From assembly GCA_045649505.1 (NCBI GenBank), contig JAZRQA010000020.1:1-61411 (forward strand): a stretch of DNA of 61,411 bases. Reading direction: 5' to 3'. Shown one piece after another: positions 34,464-43,607 of the stretch. The notes beneath the pieces are model-generated. The model was not told where the DNA came from and did not search any database. It saw only the letters and a list, made by a program, of their open reading frames with translations. How positions within the stretch are numbered: position 1 is the stretch's first letter; the number at the start of each line of letters is the position of its first letter. A program made the position numbers and the translations under genes. The DNA is from SIG587 sp045649505 (GTDB taxonomy: Bacteria; Bacillota; Clostridia; Oscillospirales; Acutalibacteraceae).

Positions 34464-35291
34464 ATGGCAATAAAGCATTATAAGCCGACTACTCCGGGCC
34501 GCCGTAATATGACAACTATGGATTATTCCGAACTGTCTAAGGTTGCTCCCGAGAGAAGCCTGCTTGAGCCTATCAAGAAGAATGCAGGCCGTAACAGCTA
34601 TGGCCGCATCACCGTTCGCCACAGAGGCGGCGGAAACCGCAGAAAGTACAGAGTAATCGATTTCAAGCGTAACCGTTTCGGTATTCCCGCAACCGTTATG
34701 ACCCTTGAGTACGATCCTAACCGTTCTGCTTTCATCGCACTTATACAGTATGAAGACGGCGTTAAGAGCTATATTATTGCTCCTGTTGGTCTTAAAGTAG
34801 GCGATGTAATCGTAAGCGGACCCGATGCCGATATAAAACCCGGTAACGCACTTCCGCTCAACAATATTCCCGTTGGTACATTCCTTCATAATATCGAGCT
34901 TTATCCCGGCAAGGGCGCTCAGCTTGCTCGTTCTGCTGGTAATATGGCTCAGCTTATGGCTAAGGAAAACGGCATGGCACTTCTTCGTCTGCCCTCAGGT
35001 GAGCTCCGCAACGTTCCTGCAAACTGCATGGCAACCGTTGGTCAGGTAAGTAATCCTGAGCACAGCAACATTAACTACGGTAAGGCCGGCCGTAAGCGCC
35101 ATATGGGTTGGCGTCCCACCGTTCGCGGTTCTGTTATGAACCCCTGTGATCACCCTCACGGTGGTGGTGAAGGCAAATCCCCCATTGGTCGTCCGGGACC
35201 GGTTACCCCTTGGGGTAAACCCACCCTCGGTTATAAGACCCGTAAGAAGCATAAGCATTCCGATAAATATATCGTTAAGCGTGCTAAGTAA
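34464..35291 (+). CDS. rplB: 50S ribosomal protein L2
   Basis: A 275-residue protein; VRGSVMNPCDHPHGGGEGK holds the His needed for peptidyl transfer activity. It binds 23S domain IV. A 99-base gap with two small hairpins separates it from rplW. Confidence 0.97.
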   Translation: MAIKHYKPTTPGRRNMTTMDYSELSKVAPERSLLEPIKKNAGRNSYGRITVRHRGGGNRRKYRVIDFKRNRFGIPATVMTLEYDPNRSAFIALIQYEDGVKSYIIAPVGLKVGDVIVSGPDADIKPGNALPLNNIPVGTFLHNIELYPGKGAQLARSAGNMAQLMAKENGMALLRLPSGELRNVPANCMATVGQVSNPEHSNINYGKAGRKRHMGWRPTVRGSVMNPCDHPHGGGEGKSPIGRPGPVTPWGKPTLGYKTRKKHKHSDKYIVKRAK

Positions 35292-35314
35292 GTCGGACGA
35301 AAGGAGATTTTATT

Positions 35315-35587
35315 ATGGGAAGAAGCATAAAGAAGGGCCCTTTTGTGCAGCCTGTGCTGCTTAAAAGAGTTCAGCAAATGAATGAAGCCGGTGAAAAGAG
35401 AGTTTTAAAGACCTGGAGCCGTTCATCAACCATTTTCCCCGATTTCGTCGGACACACTTTTGCAGTACATGACGGTCGTAAACACGTTCCGGTTTATGTT
35501 ACTGAGGATATGGTTGGTCACAAACTCGGCGAGTTTGCCCCTACAAGAACCTTTAAGGGTCACGCCGGTGCTAAAACCACTAAGTAA
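35315..35587 (+). CDS. rpsS: 30S ribosomal protein S19
   Basis: A 90-residue protein starting MGRSIKKGPFVQPVLL, with FVGHTFAVHDGRKHVPVYV. It lies in the small-subunit head near the A-site finger. GAAAGGAG precedes it. Confidence 0.97.
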   Translation: MGRSIKKGPFVQPVLLKRVQQMNEAGEKRVLKTWSRSSTIFPDFVGHTFAVHDGRKHVPVYVTEDMVGHKLGEFAPTRTFKGHAGAKTTK

Positions 35588-35611
35588 GTCGGTCGAAAGG
35601 AGAGTTAAACT

Positions 35612-35950
35612 ATGGAAGCAAGGGCAACACTGAAATACGCCCGTATTTCACCCCGTAAGGTGAAGATTGTTCTGGATTTGATCCGCAATCAGGATGCTGC
35701 TAAGGCAATGGCTATTCTTAGATTTACCCCCAAGGCCGCTTGTGAGTATTTGGAAAAGCTGCTGGCATCAGCAATGGCAAATGCCGAAAACAATCACAAC
35801 ATGGATGTTTCTAAGCTTTATGTTGCAGAGTGCTTCGTTTGCCCCGGTCCCACACTGAAGAGAATTCGTGCAAAGGACCACGGCAGAGCACATCGTATTC
35901 TTAAGAGAACATCTCACGTAACTCTGGTACTCAGAGAACGTGAAGACTAA
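35612..35950 (+). CDS. rplV: 50S ribosomal protein L22
   Basis: A 112-residue protein with ARISPRKVKIVLDLIR and the tunnel hairpin GPTLKRIRAKDHGRAHRI, which lines the nascent-chain tunnel. Confidence 0.97.
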   Translation: MEARATLKYARISPRKVKIVLDLIRNQDAAKAMAILRFTPKAACEYLEKLLASAMANAENNHNMDVSKLYVAECFVCPGPTLKRIRAKDHGRAHRILKRTSHVTLVLRERED

Positions 35951-35967
35951 AAAGGAGGTTAAGTTTT

Positions 35968-36636
35968 ATGGGCCAGAAAGTTAATCCGCACGGACTGCGT
36001 GTCGGCGTAATCAAAAACTGGGATTCCCGCTGGTTTGCCAAGGATCATGTCTTCGGCGACACTTTGGTAGAGGACTACAACCTCCGCAAGTTCCTGAAGA
36101 AGACCCTTTATTCCGCAGGCGTTCCCAAGATTGAGATCGAACGCAGCGCACAAAAGGTAAGACTGCACATACACTGTGCAAAGCCGGGTATGGTCATCGG
36201 TAAGAACGGTGCTGAGATTGAAAAGCTCCGCGCTACCTGTGAAAAGAAGCTCGGTAAGCCTGTTACCATCAACATTGTTGAAATCAAGAATCCCGATCTT
36301 GACGCAACCTTAGTTGCCGAAAGCATCGCGGCTCAGCTTGAAAAGCGTGTTTCCTTCCGCCGCGCAATGAAGTTGGCCATCGGCCGCACAATGCGCCTTG
36401 GTGCGAAGGGTATCAAAACTCAGGTTTCCGGTCGTCTTGGCGGCGCGGAAATTGCCAGAAGCGAACATTATCATGAGGGTACCATCCCGCTGCAGACACT
36501 GCGCGCCGATATTGATTACGGCTTTGCAGAGGCACATACCACCTACGGCCGTATCGGCGTAAAGGTATGGATATACAAGGGTGAGGTTCTTCAGGATGCT
36601 CGCAAGAAGCCTGCTAAGGAAGGGGGAGCCCGCTAA
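35968..36636 (+). CDS. rpsC: 30S ribosomal protein S3
   Basis: A 222-residue protein starting MGQKVNPHGLRVGVIKNWDS, with a KH domain (GMVIGKNGAEIEKL) at the mRNA entry site. It overlaps rplP by one base. Confidence 0.97.
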   Translation: MGQKVNPHGLRVGVIKNWDSRWFAKDHVFGDTLVEDYNLRKFLKKTLYSAGVPKIEIERSAQKVRLHIHCAKPGMVIGKNGAEIEKLRATCEKKLGKPVTINIVEIKNPDLDATLVAESIAAQLEKRVSFRRAMKLAIGRTMRLGAKGIKTQVSGRLGGAEIARSEHYHEGTIPLQTLRADIDYGFAEAHTTYGRIGVKVWIYKGEVLQDARKKPAKEGGAR

Positions 36637-37058
36637 TGTTACTGCCTAAGCGTGTAAAATATCGTAGAGTACACCGCGGTCGTCTGACCGGTACTGCTAC
36701 CAGAGGTAATACCGTAACCTACGGTAACTTCGGACTCCAGGCTTTGGAGCCGGCGTGGATCACCTCTAATCAGATCGAAGCTGCCCGTATCGCTATGACC
36801 CGTTATATCAAGCGTGGCGGTCAGGTTTGGATAAAAATCTTCCCGGATAAGCCGATTACTGAAAAGCCGGCTGAAACCCGAATGGGTTCCGGTAAGGGCT
36901 CACCCGAGTACTGGGTAGCCGTTGTAAAGCCCGGCCGTGTTATGTTTGAAATCGGCGGCGTTAGCGAGGAGCTTGCCCGTGAGGCTATGCGTCTCGCCGC
37001 AAATAAACTGCCTATTAAGTGCAAGTTTATCACTAAAGAAATGGGTGGTGAGCTGTAA
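36636..37058 (+). CDS. rplP: 50S ribosomal protein L16
   Basis: A 140-residue protein starting MLLPKRVKYRRVHRGRLTG. It helps place the tRNA elbow in the A site. One-base overlaps (TAATG) join it to rpsC and rpmC. Confidence 0.97.
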   Translation: MLLPKRVKYRRVHRGRLTGTATRGNTVTYGNFGLQALEPAWITSNQIEAARIAMTRYIKRGGQVWIKIFPDKPITEKPAETRMGSGKGSPEYWVAVVKPGRVMFEIGGVSEELAREAMRLAANKLPIKCKFITKEMGGEL

Positions 37059-37261
37059 TGAATACAAAGGAACTTAGAGAAAAGACTTTACCGGAGCTTA
37101 ACGAGCAGCTGGCAAAGCTTAAAGAGGAATTATTTCATCTGCGTTTCCAACTCGCAATCAATCAGCTCGACAACCCCACTCGCATAGGTGCTGTTAAAAA
37201 AGATATTGCCCGCGTAAAAACTGTTATCCGCGAGCAAGAGCTTAACAGCACTAACGCATAA
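37058..37261 (+). CDS. rpmC: 50S ribosomal protein L29
   Basis: A 67-residue helical hairpin, MNTKELREKTLPELNEQL and FHLRFQLAINQLDN, located beside L23 at the tunnel exit. Confidence 0.96.
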   Translation: MNTKELREKTLPELNEQLAKLKEELFHLRFQLAINQLDNPTRIGAVKKDIARVKTVIREQELNSTNA

Positions 37262-37281
37262 AGAAGGGGAGGAACAAGCTA

Positions 37282-37539
37282 ATGAGCGAAAGAAACCTTC
37301 GTAAAACAAGAGTAGGTAAGGTTGTAAGTGACAAGATGGACAAGACCGTTGTAGTTGCTATCGAAGACAACGTTAAGCACCCGCTCTACAAGAAGATTAT
37401 TAAGAACACTATTAAGCTTAAAGCACACGACGAGAACAATTCCTGCAACATCGGAGACCGCGTTCTCATCATGGAAACCAGACATCTTTCCAAAGATAAG
37501 TGTTGGAGAGTAGTCGAGGTTATCGAAAAGGCGAAATAG
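37282..37539 (+). CDS. rpsQ: 30S ribosomal protein S17
   Basis: An 85-residue OB-fold protein with RKTRVGKVVSDKMDKTVVVA and GDRVLIMETRHLSKDKCWR. An early-binding assembly protein. Confidence 0.97.
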   Translation: MSERNLRKTRVGKVVSDKMDKTVVVAIEDNVKHPLYKKIIKNTIKLKAHDENNSCNIGDRVLIMETRHLSKDKCWRVVEVIEKAK

Positions 37540-37560
37540 TCTGACAAGGAGGAAAACACT

Positions 37561-37929
37561 GTGATACAACAACAGAGTTACCTCAAGGTTGCCGACAACA
37601 CAGGTGCTAAGGAAATTATGTGCATCCGTGTTCTTGGAGGCTCCAGAAGGAGGTATGCCAACATTGGCGATGTTATCGTTGCTTCTGTAAAGAAGGCCGC
37701 TCCCGGCGGTACTGTTAAGAAGGGCGATGTTGTTAAGGCTGTTGTGGTTCGTTCCGCAAAGGGTCTTCGTCGCAATGACGGCACATACATCAGATTTGAC
37801 GAGAACGCAGCTGTAATCATTCGTGATGACAAGAATCCGAGAGGCACTCGTATTTTTGGACCGGTTGCCCGAGAGCTCAGAGAAAAGGACTACACAAAGA
37901 TTCTTTCTCTTGCTCCGGAAGTGCTTTAA
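37561..37929 (+). CDS. rplN: 50S ribosomal protein L14
   Basis: A 122-residue protein, IQQQSYLKVADNTGAKEIMC and GTRIFGPVARELR. It lies at the subunit interface and is contacted by silencing factor RsfS. It starts with GTG, with AAGGAGG upstream. Confidence 0.97.
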   Translation: MIQQQSYLKVADNTGAKEIMCIRVLGGSRRRYANIGDVIVASVKKAAPGGTVKKGDVVKAVVVRSAKGLRRNDGTYIRFDENAAVIIRDDKNPRGTRIFGPVARELREKDYTKILSLAPEVL

Positions 37930-37944
37930 TGGGAGGTACGCGAA

Positions 37945-38283
37945 ATGAGTAAGCTTCACGTTAAAACAGGTGATACTGTAATTCTCCTCACAGGAGATAA
38001 AAAAGACCGTTTAGAGAACGGTAAACCCAAAACCGGCAAGGTACTTGAGGTTAGCCCGAAAGAGGGTAAGGTTATTGTAGAAGGTCTTAACAAGGTTAAA
38101 AAGCATGTTAAGCCCAGAAAGGCCGGAGACCCCTCGGGAATTATCGAAACAGAGAGCGCAATCTACGCCAGCAAGGTTATGGTTGTTTGCCCTAAATGTA
38201 ATAAGCCCACCCGTGTAGGCACCAAGGTTTACCCGGACGGCAAAAAAGACCGTGTTTGCAAGAAGTGCAACGAAACCTTTTAA
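37945..38283 (+). CDS. rplX: 50S ribosomal protein L24
   Basis: A 112-residue KOW-domain protein. A C-terminal zinc-ribbon-like part, CPKCNKPTRVG...RVCKKC, is kept, as in many Firmicutes. It starts large-subunit assembly. Confidence 0.96.
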   Translation: MSKLHVKTGDTVILLTGDKKDRLENGKPKTGKVLEVSPKEGKVIVEGLNKVKKHVKPRKAGDPSGIIETESAIYASKVMVVCPKCNKPTRVGTKVYPDGKKDRVCKKCNETF

Positions 38284-38304
38284 GAGTAAGGAGGACATGA
38301 CATA

Positions 38305-38844
38305 ATGTCAACGCTTGGAAACGAATATAAAGAAAAAATCGCTCCTGCATTGATGTCTAAATTCAACTATAAGAGCGTCATGCAGATTCCGAAGCTCGAC
38401 AAGGTTGTAATCAATGTAGGCTGCGGCGAAGCAAAAGATAACTCTAAGGCTATCGACGCTATCATCGCAGATTTAGGTAAGATTACCGGACAGAAAGCAG
38501 TGCCCTGTAAGGCCAAGAAATCCGTTGCGAACTTTAAACTTCGTGAGGGTATGCCTATCGGTGTTAAGGTTACACTGCGCGGCGAGCGTATGTACGAATT
38601 TGTTGAAAGACTTTTCTGTGCAGCTCTGCCCCGTGTTCGTGACTTCAGAGGTATCAACCCCAACTCCTTTGACGGCCGTGGCAACTATGCTATGGGTGTT
38701 AAGGAACAGTTAATATTCCCTGAAATCGAATACGATAAGATTGACAAGGTACGCGGTATGGACATCATCTTTGTTACTACCGCTAAGACCGACGAGGAAG
38801 CTCGCGAGTTACTGACTCTTATGGGCGCCCCGTTTGCGAAGTAA
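38305..38844 (+). CDS. rplE: 50S ribosomal protein L5
   Basis: A 179-residue protein, with LREGMPIGVKVTLRGERMYEF-like core and RDFRGINPNSFDGRGNY. It binds 5S rRNA in the central protuberance. Confidence 0.97.
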   Translation: MSTLGNEYKEKIAPALMSKFNYKSVMQIPKLDKVVINVGCGEAKDNSKAIDAIIADLGKITGQKAVPCKAKKSVANFKLREGMPIGVKVTLRGERMYEFVERLFCAALPRVRDFRGINPNSFDGRGNYAMGVKEQLIFPEIEYDKIDKVRGMDIIFVTTAKTDEEARELLTLMGAPFAK

Positions 38845-38856
38845 GGAGTAAGAGAT

Positions 38857-39042
38857 ATGGCTAAAACATCTATGAAAGTTAAGCAGGCACGTCCCGCTAA
38901 GTTTTCAACCAGAGAGTACAGCAGATGCAAAATCTGCGGCCGCCCGCATGCTTATCTTCGCAAATACGGCATCTGCCGCATATGCTTCAGGGAACTTGCC
39001 TATAAGGGTGAGATTCCTGGTGTGAAGAAGGCTAGCTGGTAA
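38857..39042 (+). CDS. rpsN: 30S ribosomal protein S14, zinc-binding type
   Basis: A 61-residue short form with CKICGRPHAYLRKYGICRIC, the four zinc Cys. This is the type Z (C+) form, used when zinc is not limiting. No C-minus copy is in the window. Confidence 0.97.
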   Translation: MAKTSMKVKQARPAKFSTREYSRCKICGRPHAYLRKYGICRICFRELAYKGEIPGVKKASW

Positions 39043-39069
39043 GCAGCATACGCAAAGGAGGTTTACGGC

Positions 39070-39468
39070 ATGCAAATTACCGATACAATCGCTGATATGC
39101 TTACAAGAATCCGTAATGCATCTTCAGCAAAACATGATTCGGTAGATATTCCGGCGTCCAATGTAAAGAAGGCTATTGCCCAGATATTACTGGACGAAGG
39201 TTATATCAGTAGCTATTCCGTTGTAGAAGATGGAAAGCAGGGCGTAATTCATATTGTATTGAAGTACGGCCAGAATAAATCACAGATCATCACGGGTATC
39301 AAACGTGTTTCGAAGCCCGGTCTGCGTATTTACACCAATGTTGAGGATATGCCTAAGGTTATGAAAGGCCTCGGTATAGCAATCCTCTCTACCTCTAAGG
39401 GAATAATGACAGATAAGCAGGCTCGCAAAGACAATGTCGGCGGCGAAGTTCTTGCTTTCGTCTGGTAA
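39070..39468 (+). CDS. rpsH: 30S ribosomal protein S8
   Basis: A 132-residue protein with DTIADMLTRIRNASSAKHDS and STSKGIMTDKQARKDNVGGE. In E. coli it represses the spc operon. AAAGGAGG precedes it. Confidence 0.97.
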   Translation: MQITDTIADMLTRIRNASSAKHDSVDIPASNVKKAIAQILLDEGYISSYSVVEDGKQGVIHIVLKYGQNKSQIITGIKRVSKPGLRIYTNVEDMPKVMKGLGIAILSTSKGIMTDKQARKDNVGGEVLAFVW

Positions 39469-39482
39469 GGAGGTGCATTGGA

Positions 39483-40031
39483 ATGTCAAGAATAGGAAGA
39501 AAGCCTATCACAATTCCTGCCGGTGTTGAGGTTAAGGTAGACGGCTGCGCTGTTACCGTTAAGGGCCCCAAGGGTACCCTTTCAAATACCTTTCATCCGG
39601 ATATGGCCATCGCGGTAGAGGGCACCGAGATAATCGTTACCCGTCCCAGTGATGTGAAGGAGCATCGCTCCCTCCACGGTCTTACCCGTACACTGGTTGC
39701 CAATATGGTTGAGGGTGTGACCAAAGGTTATTCCAAGGAGCTGGAGGTTAACGGTGTTGGTTACCGTGTTCAGAAGCAGGGTAAGAACCTCGTTATGAAC
39801 CTCGGTTTCTCCCATCAGGTTATTATGGAGGAGATTGACGGTATTTCAATCGATGTACCCAACCCCAACCTGATAGTTGTTTCCGGACCTGATAAACAGA
39901 AGGTCGGTCAGTTTGCGGCAGAGATTCGCGAGAAGCGTCCGCCTGAGCCATATAAGGGCAAGGGTATCAAGTACGCTGGCGAATATATCCGTCGTAAAGA
40001 AGGTAAAGCCGGTAAGGGCGCAAAGAAATAA
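39483..40031 (+). CDS. rplF: 50S ribosomal protein L6
   Basis: A 182-residue protein with two repeats, MSRIGRKPITIPAGVEV at the start and GKGIKYAGEYIRRKEGKAGK at the end. It lies near the sarcin-ricin loop. Confidence 0.97.
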   Translation: MSRIGRKPITIPAGVEVKVDGCAVTVKGPKGTLSNTFHPDMAIAVEGTEIIVTRPSDVKEHRSLHGLTRTLVANMVEGVTKGYSKELEVNGVGYRVQKQGKNLVMNLGFSHQVIMEEIDGISIDVPNPNLIVVSGPDKQKVGQFAAEIREKRPPEPYKGKGIKYAGEYIRRKEGKAGKGAKK

Positions 40032-40049
40032 TAAAGGAGTGTATTTAAA

Positions 40050-40409
40050 ATGGTTAACAAGCCTGATTCCAATAAGGCTCGTATCCGCAGACACATGCGT
40101 GTTCGCGGCAAGATAAGCGGAACGGCACAGTGCCCCCGCCTTGCAGTTTTTCGCTCCAACAGCAACATTTACGCCCAGCTGATTGACGATGTTCAGGGCA
40201 TCACCTTAGCAAGCGCTGCTTCTAACGAAAAGGATTTCGGTAAGAGCGCAGGCAATAAGGAAGAGGCCCGCAAGGTTGGACTTGAAATTGCAAAGCGTGC
40301 GGCTGCAAAGGGTATTGAAGAGTGCGTGTTCGATCGCGGCGGTTATATCTATCATGGCCGCGTGAAGGAGCTTGCCGAAGGTGCCCGTGAGGGCGGCCTC
40401 AAGTTCTAA
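40050..40409 (+). CDS. rplR: 50S ribosomal protein L18
   Basis: A 119-residue protein with RIRRHMRVRGKISGTAQCPR and FDRGGYIYHGRVKELAEGAR. It binds 5S rRNA with L5. Confidence 0.97.
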   Translation: MVNKPDSNKARIRRHMRVRGKISGTAQCPRLAVFRSNSNIYAQLIDDVQGITLASAASNEKDFGKSAGNKEEARKVGLEIAKRAAAKGIEECVFDRGGYIYHGRVKELAEGAREGGLKF

Positions 40410-40427
40410 GAAGAAGGAGGAATACTT

Positions 40428-40931
40428 TTGGCTACTAATATTGACGCATCAACTTTAGATTTAAAAGAGCGTGTAGTTGCTATCAACCGTGTATCAAAAA
40501 CCGTTAAGGGCGGTCGCGTTATGAAATTCGCTGCCCTGGTTGTTGTTGGTGACGGTAACGGTATCGTAGGTTACGGTCTGGGCAAAGCCGGTGAAGTTCC
40601 GGATGCTATCCGTAAGGGTATCGAAGATGCTAAGAAGAACCTCATTAAGGTTTCTTTAAAGGGAACCACCATTCCTCACGAAGTAATTGGTGAGTTCGGT
40701 GCAGGTCGCGTTCTTATGAAACCGGCTGCAACCGGTACCGGTGTTATCGCCGGCGGCCCGGTTCGTGCCGTTATGGAAACTGTAGGTATCTCGGACATTC
40801 GTACCAAGACCCTGCGTTCCAAGAATCCGTGCAATGTAGTTCGCGCTACCGTAGAAGGTCTCGCAACTCTTCGCAGTGCCGAGGAGGTTGCGGCTATCCG
40901 CGGCAAATCGGTAAAAGAAATTTTAGGTTAA
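40428..40931 (+). CDS. rpsE: 30S ribosomal protein S5
   Basis: A 167-residue protein with LKERVVAINRVSKTVKGGR and GRVLMKPAATGTGVIAGGPV. It acts in decoding accuracy and mRNA unwinding. It starts with TTG, seven bases after AAGGAGG; no ATG fits the family N-terminus. Confidence 0.96.
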   Translation: MATNIDASTLDLKERVVAINRVSKTVKGGRVMKFAALVVVGDGNGIVGYGLGKAGEVPDAIRKGIEDAKKNLIKVSLKGTTIPHEVIGEFGAGRVLMKPAATGTGVIAGGPVRAVMETVGISDIRTKTLRSKNPCNVVRATVEGLATLRSAEEVAAIRGKSVKEILG

Positions 40932-40946
40932 GGAGGAGCAGCAATT

Positions 40947-41147
40947 ATGTCACCTAGAGCAAAAAAGGCTGCCGGCCTTAAAATCAAACTGGTTAAGAGT
41001 ACAATAGGCTCTAAGAAAGATCAGATTGCTACTGTAGCTTCCCTGGGACTTAAGAAAATAGGTGATGAGGTTATCCAGCCGGATAACGCTCAGACTCAGG
41101 GCAAGATCAAGAAGATTATCCACCTCATCGAGGTAACTGAGGGCTAA
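40947..41147 (+). CDS. rpmD: 50S ribosomal protein L30
   Basis: A 66-residue protein. KLVKSTIGSKKDQIATVASL is the L30 core, with a basic extension of about ten residues at the N-terminus. AAGGAGG is upstream. Confidence 0.95.
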   Translation: MSPRAKKAAGLKIKLVKSTIGSKKDQIATVASLGLKKIGDEVIQPDNAQTQGKIKKIIHLIEVTEG

Positions 41148-41217
41148 ACCCTCAAATAATTAACCGTTAAAGGATAAAGGTCAGCTTTATCCGCTACTAA
41201 GCAAGGAGGTGCGAACT

Positions 41218-41661
41218 ATGAAACTGCATGAACTTTCTCCCGCTGAGGGCTCCGTAAAAGCCGTTAAGCGTATAGGCAGAGGTCATGGCTCCGGCAATGG
41301 CAAAACTGCCGGTAAAGGTCACAAGGGACAGAAGGCGCGTGCCGGTCACGGTATGAGACCCGGCTTTGAAGGCGGCCAGATGCCTCTTCAAAGACGTGTT
41401 CCTAAGCGTGGATTCAACAATATTTTTGCTGAGGAAATCACATCTATCAATGTTTCTGCATTAGAGGTGTTCGATAATGATGCCGTGGTTGATGCTGCTG
41501 CATTGGCCGAAAAGGGCATTATTAAGAAGGCTTGTGAAAAGGTTAAAATTCTTGGTAACGGCAAGCTCACTAAGAAGCTCACCGTAAAGGTTGAGGCTTA
41601 TTCCGCTTCTGCTGCCGAGAAGATTAAGGCTGCCGGCGGAAATGCTGAGGTGAACGCCTGA
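41218..41661 (+). CDS. rplO: 50S ribosomal protein L15
   Basis: A 147-residue protein with a Gly-rich arm GRGHGSGNGKTAGKGHKGQK. The start at 41218 follows AAGGAGGTG. The stop overlaps the secY ATG by one base. Confidence 0.97.
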   Translation: MKLHELSPAEGSVKAVKRIGRGHGSGNGKTAGKGHKGQKARAGHGMRPGFEGGQMPLQRRVPKRGFNNIFAEEITSINVSALEVFDNDAVVDAAALAEKGIIKKACEKVKILGNGKLTKKLTVKVEAYSASAAEKIKAAGGNAEVNA

Positions 41662-42956
41662 TGTTAGAAACAATCAGAAACGCTTGGCGTGTTGTTGATA
41701 TTCGTAAGAAGATTTTGTTTACATTCTTAATCCTTCTGGTTTTCCGTCTCGGTGCCAGAATCCCGGTTCCCTTTGTGGATCCTGCTGCTCTTCAGGCAGC
41801 AACCACTGCTCAGGGCGGTGTAAACGAATTTTTCAACTACCTGTCCATCCTAACAGGTGGCGGTCTTGAATACGGCGCAATATTCGCCATGTCCGTTACA
41901 CCTTATATCAACGCTTCCATTATCATCCAGTTGCTTTGCGTTGCCATCCCCGCTTTGGAGCGTCTTTCCAAAGAGGGTGAGGAAGGCAGCAAAAAGCTCG
42001 CTCAGATCACCCGTTACGCCACTGTGGTTTTAGCATTGATACAGGGTATAGTTTACTATATCTATCTTAAGAATAGTGGCTACCTTACTGAATTTGCTAC
42101 TTCCACAGGTGTTGCAGCTACCATCTTTGCTGCAGTTGTAATTGTTCTGTGCTTTACTGCGGGCTCAGCTCTTGTTATGTGGCTGGGTGAGCGTATTGAT
42201 GCAAACGGCATAGGAAATGGAATTTCCATTATCCTTTTTGCCGGTATCATCTCTCGCGGTCCTCAGGCATTCTTACTTCTCTGGGGTAACTTTACCGCAG
42301 GTCGATATGTCGAGGTTATCGCTATTATACTCGGTTTCCTCGCAGTTATCGCATTTATCGTCTGGATGACCAATGCAGAGCGCCGAATTCCGGTGCAATA
42401 TGCAAAGCGTGTTGTAGGTAATAAAATGTACGGCGGTCAGAATTCTCATATTCCGATCAAGGTAAATATGTCAGGTGTTCTGCCTGTAATTTTTGCTAGC
42501 TCTATTTTAATGATGCCTACAATGATTCTTTCATTTATGAGAAACACCACTTCGTCCTGGTACAAGTTCCTTTCTTTGTTCAGCACAACAGGTGTTTTCT
42601 ATGCAGTACTGTATTTCTTCCTGATTATCGGATTTGCGTATTTCTATACCACCATCCAGTTTAATCCGGTTGAAATGACTAACAACCTTCGTAAAAACGG
42701 CGGTTCGATTCCCGGTATTCGTCCCGGAAAGCCTACCTCTGATTTTATTACGAAAATTTTGTCAAGAATAACACTGATGGGAGCTCTCTTCCTGAGCCTT
42801 ATTGCTATCCTGCCTATCATAATAGGTAATATAAGCAATGTTCCCATCTCTTTGGGCGGTACCTCGGTACTGATTCTTGTAGGTGTTGCTCTTGATACCG
42901 TTCAAAATCTTGAATCCCAGATGATGATGCGTCATTATAAGGGATTCCTGGATTAG
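41661..42956 (+). CDS. secY: Preprotein translocase subunit SecY
   Basis: A 431-residue membrane protein with ten helices, the protein-conducting channel of the Sec system. It opens with IRNAWRVVDIRKKILFTFLI and has the cytosolic loop RRIPVQYAKRVVG and GIRPGKPTSDFI. The adjacent surface-protein cluster with signal peptides relies on this route. Coupled to rplO. Confidence 0.97.
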   Translation: MLETIRNAWRVVDIRKKILFTFLILLVFRLGARIPVPFVDPAALQAATTAQGGVNEFFNYLSILTGGGLEYGAIFAMSVTPYINASIIIQLLCVAIPALERLSKEGEEGSKKLAQITRYATVVLALIQGIVYYIYLKNSGYLTEFATSTGVAATIFAAVVIVLCFTAGSALVMWLGERIDANGIGNGISIILFAGIISRGPQAFLLLWGNFTAGRYVEVIAIILGFLAVIAFIVWMTNAERRIPVQYAKRVVGNKMYGGQNSHIPIKVNMSGVLPVIFASSILMMPTMILSFMRNTTSSWYKFLSLFSTTGVFYAVLYFFLIIGFAYFYTTIQFNPVEMTNNLRKNGGSIPGIRPGKPTSDFITKILSRITLMGALFLSLIAILPIIIGNISNVPISLGGTSVLILVGVALDTVQNLESQMMMRHYKGFLD

Positions 42957-42970
42957 AAAGGAGTAGGAAT

Positions 42971-43603
42971 ATGAAGCTTATCCTTCTTGGTGCCCCGGGT
43001 GCCGGAAAAGGTACTCAGGCCGAGATAATATGTGAAAAACTTAATATTCCTGCCATTTCTACCGGTAATATCATTCGCGAAGCAATGAAAACCGGTACCG
43101 AAATGGGTAAAAAGGCTAAGGCTTTTGTTGAGGCTGGAAACCTTGTTCCCGATGAAGTTGTGATTGGAATCATAAAGGAGCGTTTAGCTCAGGATGACTG
43201 TGCAAACGGCTTTATTCTTGATGGATTCCCTCGCACAATCCCTCAGGCGCAAGCTCTTGATGCAATGGGTATCGAAATCGACAGAGTAATCTCTATTGAG
43301 GTTGCCGATGATAAGATAGCTCAGCGTATGTCGGGCAGACGCGTTTGTGAGAAGTGCGGAGCAAGCTATCATACCGAGTACAAAAAGCCTGCAAAGGAAG
43401 GCGTTTGCAATCTTTGCGGCGGCAACCTCATCCGCAGAAAGGATGACGAGCCCGAAACAGTTCTTGACAGACTTCATGTCTATCACGAACAGACCGAACC
43501 CCTTAAAGATTACTACGCCGCCGGCGGAAAGCTTCGTCTGGTAGAAGGTCAGGAAGAGGTAGCAGATACCACTAAACTTACCCTCGCCGCATTGGAGTCT
43601 TAA
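42971..43603 (+). CDS. adk: Adenylate kinase, zinc-LID type
   Basis: A 210-residue enzyme that interconverts AMP+ATP and 2 ADP. P-loop GAPGAGKGTQAE at the start, NMP-binding GFILDGFPRT, and a LID domain with four Cys (CEKCGASYHTEY...CNLCGG, about 129-155) that hold zinc. GAAAGGAG precedes the ATG. Confidence 0.97.
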   Translation: MKLILLGAPGAGKGTQAEIICEKLNIPAISTGNIIREAMKTGTEMGKKAKAFVEAGNLVPDEVVIGIIKERLAQDDCANGFILDGFPRTIPQAQALDAMGIEIDRVISIEVADDKIAQRMSGRRVCEKCGASYHTEYKKPAKEGVCNLCGGNLIRRKDDEPETVLDRLHVYHEQTEPLKDYYAAGGKLRLVEGQEEVADTTKLTLAALES

Positions 43604-43607
43604 CCGT

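Noticed and set aside
37279..37959. A 226-codon minus-strand frame opposite rpsQ-rplN
   Set aside because: Same reason: it is antisense to two certain ribosomal genes.
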